Assembly (NCBI GenBank): GCA_013350335.1
Contig: CM023537.1
Coordinates: forward strand, 11,650,438 to 11,714,437
Source: Chimonanthus salicifolius
Taxonomy: Eukaryota > Streptophyta > Magnoliopsida > Laurales > Calycanthaceae
Direction of reading: 5' to 3'
Length of the DNA: 64,000 nt
Shown here: positions 60,866 through 64,000 of the stretch, in pieces
Position numbering within the stretch: the first letter of the stretch is position 1
Layout of the letters: the number at the start of each line of letters is the position of its first letter
Notes under the pieces: generated by a model
What the model was told of the DNA's origin: nothing
Seen by the model: the letters and a program-made list of their open reading frames with translations, nothing else
Databases searched by the model: none
Position numbers and translations under genes: made by a program

Positions 60866-62567
60866 GGGAGCACTTACACACCCGGATTTCCTGTCTCTAC
60901 ACACCCATTTTTGAAATTTCGGGTGAAATTACGATTTTACCCTCCAATTTCCATTCATTCGAATGAATGCCCAGTTCATTTTGGCATTCATTCGAATGAA
61001 TGCCTATGTGTAATTTCAATTCATTCGAATGAATGGGCTGAGCAGTAACACGGAATACTGCTCAGCCCAATTTATTCGAATGAATGGATGATTTATTCGA
61101 ATGAATAGTAATAAAATGACCTTCATTCCATCCATTCATTCGAATGAATAGACCATTCATTCGAATGAATGTACATTCATTCGTTCATTCGAATGAAGAT
61201 GAAGGAAATGACCGTCACGAATCATTCGAATGATTTAGATCCGAACACGAAGGGAGTCACGAATCATTCGAATGATTCGTCATGAATCATTCAGTATACA
61301 GTATACAGTAAATTCATTAAAATTCTTTTAAAATTTTAAACTTATTTTTTAAGCACTGTGTATTTCCAAAAATTCTCAAATTGAATATCTAGACTAATTA
61401 AAATAACCTGATAAAAATACCTTAAGACTTCAAGGTCTTTTGACACTCCTAAATATTTAAAACACAGTATTTTACAAATAAGGGTATCCCTAGGCTGTGT
61501 CGAAAACACATTTAAGAGTGTCAAAAGACCTTTGAAGTCTTAAAGTATTTTTATCATGTTATTTTAATTAGTTTAGATATTCAATTTGAGAAATTTTGGA
61601 AATACACAGTGCTTAAAAAATAACAGTCTATTTTTAAAACATAGACCATTATTTTTTGATCACTGTGTATTTCCAAAATTTCTCAAATTGAATATCTAGA
61701 CTAATTAAAATAACCTGATAAAAATACATTAAGACTTCAAGGTCTTTTGACACTCCTAAATGTGTTTTCGACACAGCCTAGAGATACCCTTATTTGTAAA
61801 ATACTGTGTTTTAAATATTTAGAAGTGTTAAAAGACCTTGAAGTCTTAAGGTATTTTTATCAGGTTATTTTAATTAGTCTAGATATTCAATTTGAGAATT
61901 TTTGGAAATACACAGTGCTTAAAAAATAACGGTCTATGTTTTAAAATATAGACAGTTATTTTTAAGCACTGTGTATTTTCAAAATTTCTCAAATTGAATA
62001 TCTAGACTAATTAAAATAACCTGATAAAAATACCTTAAGACTTTAAGGTCTTTTCACACTTCCAAATGTGTTTTCGACACAGCCTAGGGATACCCTTATT
62101 TGTAAAATACTGTGTTTTAAATATTTAAGAGTGTCAAAAGACCTTAAAGTCTTAAGGTATTTTTATCAGGTTATTTTAATTAGTCTAGATATTCAATTTG
62201 AGAAATTTTGGAAATACATAGTGATCAAAAAATAAGTTTAAAGTTTAAAAAAAAAATATTTAAATAATGTTATGTTTACGGCTGAATGAATCAATGGCTG
62301 AAAGGCTGAAGGATACGAAGGAATCATTCGAATGAATGGGTTTCATTCATTCGAATGATTAGTTCATTTGAATGAACGAGACCCATTCATTCGAATGAAT
62401 TGAAATTACATATGGACATTGATTCGAATGAATATGCCAAAATGAACTGGGCATTCATTCGAAAGAATGGAAATTGAAGGGTAAAATCATAATTTTATCG
62501 ATTTTATCCGAAATTTCAAAAATGAATATGTAGAGAAAGAAAATCTAGGTGCCCTATAAGTGCTCTC
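60866..62567. mobile_element. Mutator-like non-autonomous element, nested palindromes
   Basis: A perfect 9-bp target duplication, AATTAATAA, flanks it (60857-60865 and 62568-62576). Ends GGGAGCACTTACACACC and, reversed, GAGAGCACTTATAGGGC begin long inverted arms (about 170 bp clearly paired) filled with ATTCATTCGAATGAAT palindromes. The core holds three palindromic modules of about 270-280 bp at a 306-bp period (each starting CACTGTGTAT at 61354, 61661 and 61967). The 60-residue frames on both strands are products of the inverted copies, not genes. A 9-bp target and long terminal inverted repeats point to the Mutator superfamily. Confidence 0.85.
61342..62235. repeat. Triple palindromic module array
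   Basis: Each module has arms of about 100 bp (CACTGTGTATTTCCAAAA through AAGGTCTTTTGACACTC and its reverse complement) around a loop of about 60 bp with TGTTTTCGACACAGCC and TACTGTGTTTTAAATATTT. Modules 2 and 3 have the loop in one direction and module 1 in the other. Linkers such as GTCTATTTTTAAAACATAGAC are themselves palindromes. Confidence 0.9.
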
Positions 62568-62875
62568 AATTAATAATTATAAATATTTTATGTGAATCAT
62601 CTGAGATGTATTAAAGCAAACCATTATTATGTCGTTCTCGTACTTCTGACTTTTGAGGTGTCCTTTTCATTTTGTTCATTAGAAATGATACACAAAAGCT
62701 GCCTTTGCTTGAGGAGTTTTATAGAGGTTTGCTTTAAGTATTATGAATACTTAAAAATTATTATTTTTAATTTTATTCTTTAATTACTAAATAGGGATAA
62801 TGGAATTATTTCAGATTACCTCATCTTACCTCATCTAAATGCAGCCAAAGTGTCTACCGGTTTTAAAAATATTTA

Positions 62876-63222
62876 GGGCTGCAACTGAGTCGAGTTTATT
62901 ATAGAATTCAATTTAACCCGACTTGAATTTTCAATCCAAAAATCTAGATCTGATCCAATTCAAATTCTAATACTAAATCAATCCGAATTCAGACTCGACC
63001 TGCATTTTGAATTTATTTTAGTTTAATTTTAGCCAGGTCAGACCAAATTAGGTTGGATTGATTTAGGTTAACTTCTAAAATCTTCAACTCAACCTGACCT
63101 AAATTCTATGCGGCTTTTAGTCTTTTCAACTTGACTCGACTCATTGACTCGAAATTCACAATCCGACCCGTATGATTTCTTGGGTCGAGTCATGCAAGTC
63201 AGGTCAAAACAAGCATGCAACC
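62876..63222. repeat. hAT-like GGGCTGCAACT repeat rich in GACTCGAC words
   Basis: Starts TTAGGGCTGCAACTGAGTCG and probably ends near AAGCATGCAACCTTT. The interior repeats GACTTGAA, GACTCGAC and GACCTGA-like words, an AT-decayed version of the MITE at 33362-33646. Ends are too diverged to prove a target duplication. Confidence 0.5.
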
Positions 63223-63703
63223 TTTAAAATGTCTAAGCGAGGCTTTATCATTAATTGACATAAAATATTTTCTATTGTGTATCATTTTTTTATATATTAA
63301 ATAATAATTATAAATATTATATTTGAACTCTAAATATTTTTAAAGGTAGATGTCTTCAAAGTTTTGTGATTCAAACTTGAAATATATTGATATTGACAAA
63401 CCTATTTTAAAGTAAATAAGTAATGAATTATGATGATTGTTATCCTGAACTTAAAAGTAACCGGATTAAATTCATTAGTAGGTCTAGTTCTCATAAAGAT
63501 CCTTTACATGCTTTTTTACATTTTATTCATTCAAAATGATGGTAGAGTATCATCATTATATTATAATAATATTTACATTTAACTTGACTAAAATTAAATC
63601 TGGTTAAGTTACTCAAATCAAAAAAACTATAGACTTATTGGTACTGACTTAGTTGATTTAACATTCAATGAAATTAAAATCAATTCAAATTATCACCTAA
63701 CTT

Positions 63704-63835
63704 TGAGGGGCTAGTTTGATGGTCGATTCTCTATAATTTTGTACCCAACGTATGTGAATTGAGAGGTTTATACATGGCTCAAGGATTAGTTAGTAGGACA
63801 CTTAGATACGTCTTAAAAAAAAAAAGCTAACACCT
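63704..63835 (+). mobile_element. SINE family 2, internally deleted copy
   Basis: TTGAGGGGCTAGTTTGATGG matches the A-box end and GTATGTGAATTGAGAGGTTT the tail of the SINE at 54299. The B-box part is missing. Ends in an A-rich tail at about 63816. Confidence 0.6.
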
Positions 63836-64000
63836 TAAAAGCTTTTTGTCATTTTGTAACCATTAGTAGATAATATCTATTAATCTTGCAGAGAATGCTC
63901 AATCTAAAAAGATTAATATATATTAATAGCTTATATAAAATTTCATTAATTAGTAGGGCTGCAACTCAAGTCAGGTTCTTTAAAATCTAATCCGATCTGA

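Larger units (their letters stand above)
62568..64000. other. Right flank: degenerate repeats
   Basis: AT-rich DNA with the two repeat copies listed separately. At 63953-64000 a new copy of the GGGCTGCAACTCAAGTCAGG repeat starts and is cut by the window end. Confidence 0.5.

Noticed and set aside
61342..61929. Two near-identical 60-residue proteins on opposite strands
   Set aside because: They arise because the modules are inverted copies; there is no sign of coding selection.
1..64000. CRISPR arrays, bacterial operons or a defence system
   Set aside because: All coding evidence is plant nuclear with spliced genes. The regular repeats here are transposon or satellite structures without spacer-like organisation.

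Overview
This window is nuclear DNA from a flowering plant. The protein-coding genes are a plastid starch isoamylase with GT-AG introns, two classical arabinogalactan proteins and a uclacyanin-type phytocyanin. The rest is AT-rich DNA full of plant transposons: LINEs with an RNase H domain, Copia- and Gypsy-type LTR elements, TRIMs, Stowaway, hAT and Mutator-like MITEs, and tRNA-derived SINEs. Very long, transposon-filled introns would suit a woody magnoliid-like or early-diverging eudicot genome, but the sequence alone does not fix the species.

Layout. 1-4700: repeat-rich flank with a Stowaway MITE, a SINE and a decayed antisense LINE fragment. 4727-38611 (+): one gene of about 34 kb, isoamylase 3 (ISA3), rebuilt here as 24 exons encoding about 753 residues. 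All four GH13 catalytic regions are present and the splice phases agree from exon 3 onward. Its introns hold a non-coding LTR retrotransposon with a 5-bp target duplication (intron 6), a complete 541-bp TRIM (intron 12), a broken but nearly complete LINE plus antisense LINE pieces (intron 18), and a Gypsy-like LARD carrying a nested hAT MITE, followed by a CA/GCAC satellite block (intron 19). 38612-44045: intergenic, including a SINE split by a hAT-like insertion. 44046-44513 (+) and 49063-49509 (+): two paralogous GPI-anchored arabinogalactan proteins, evidently a tandem duplication. 50490-51480: a foldback inverted repeat. 54685-56053 (-): uclacyanin-like blue copper protein in two exons. 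57953-58165: MITE. 60866-62567: a 1.7-kb nested palindromic Mutator-like element with a perfect 9-bp target duplication. 62876-64000: degenerate hAT-like and SINE copies.

The starch gene and the three cell-surface genes do not form a pathway. ISA3 acts in plastids to remove short branches during starch breakdown. The AGPs and the uclacyanin are secreted, GPI-anchored apoplastic proteins. The least ordinary structure seen is the palindrome-of-palindromes at 60866-62567. Also notable are the perfect hairpins just after the primer-binding site of the LTR element in ISA3 intron 6, and two competing splice acceptors 20 nt apart at ISA3 exon 5.
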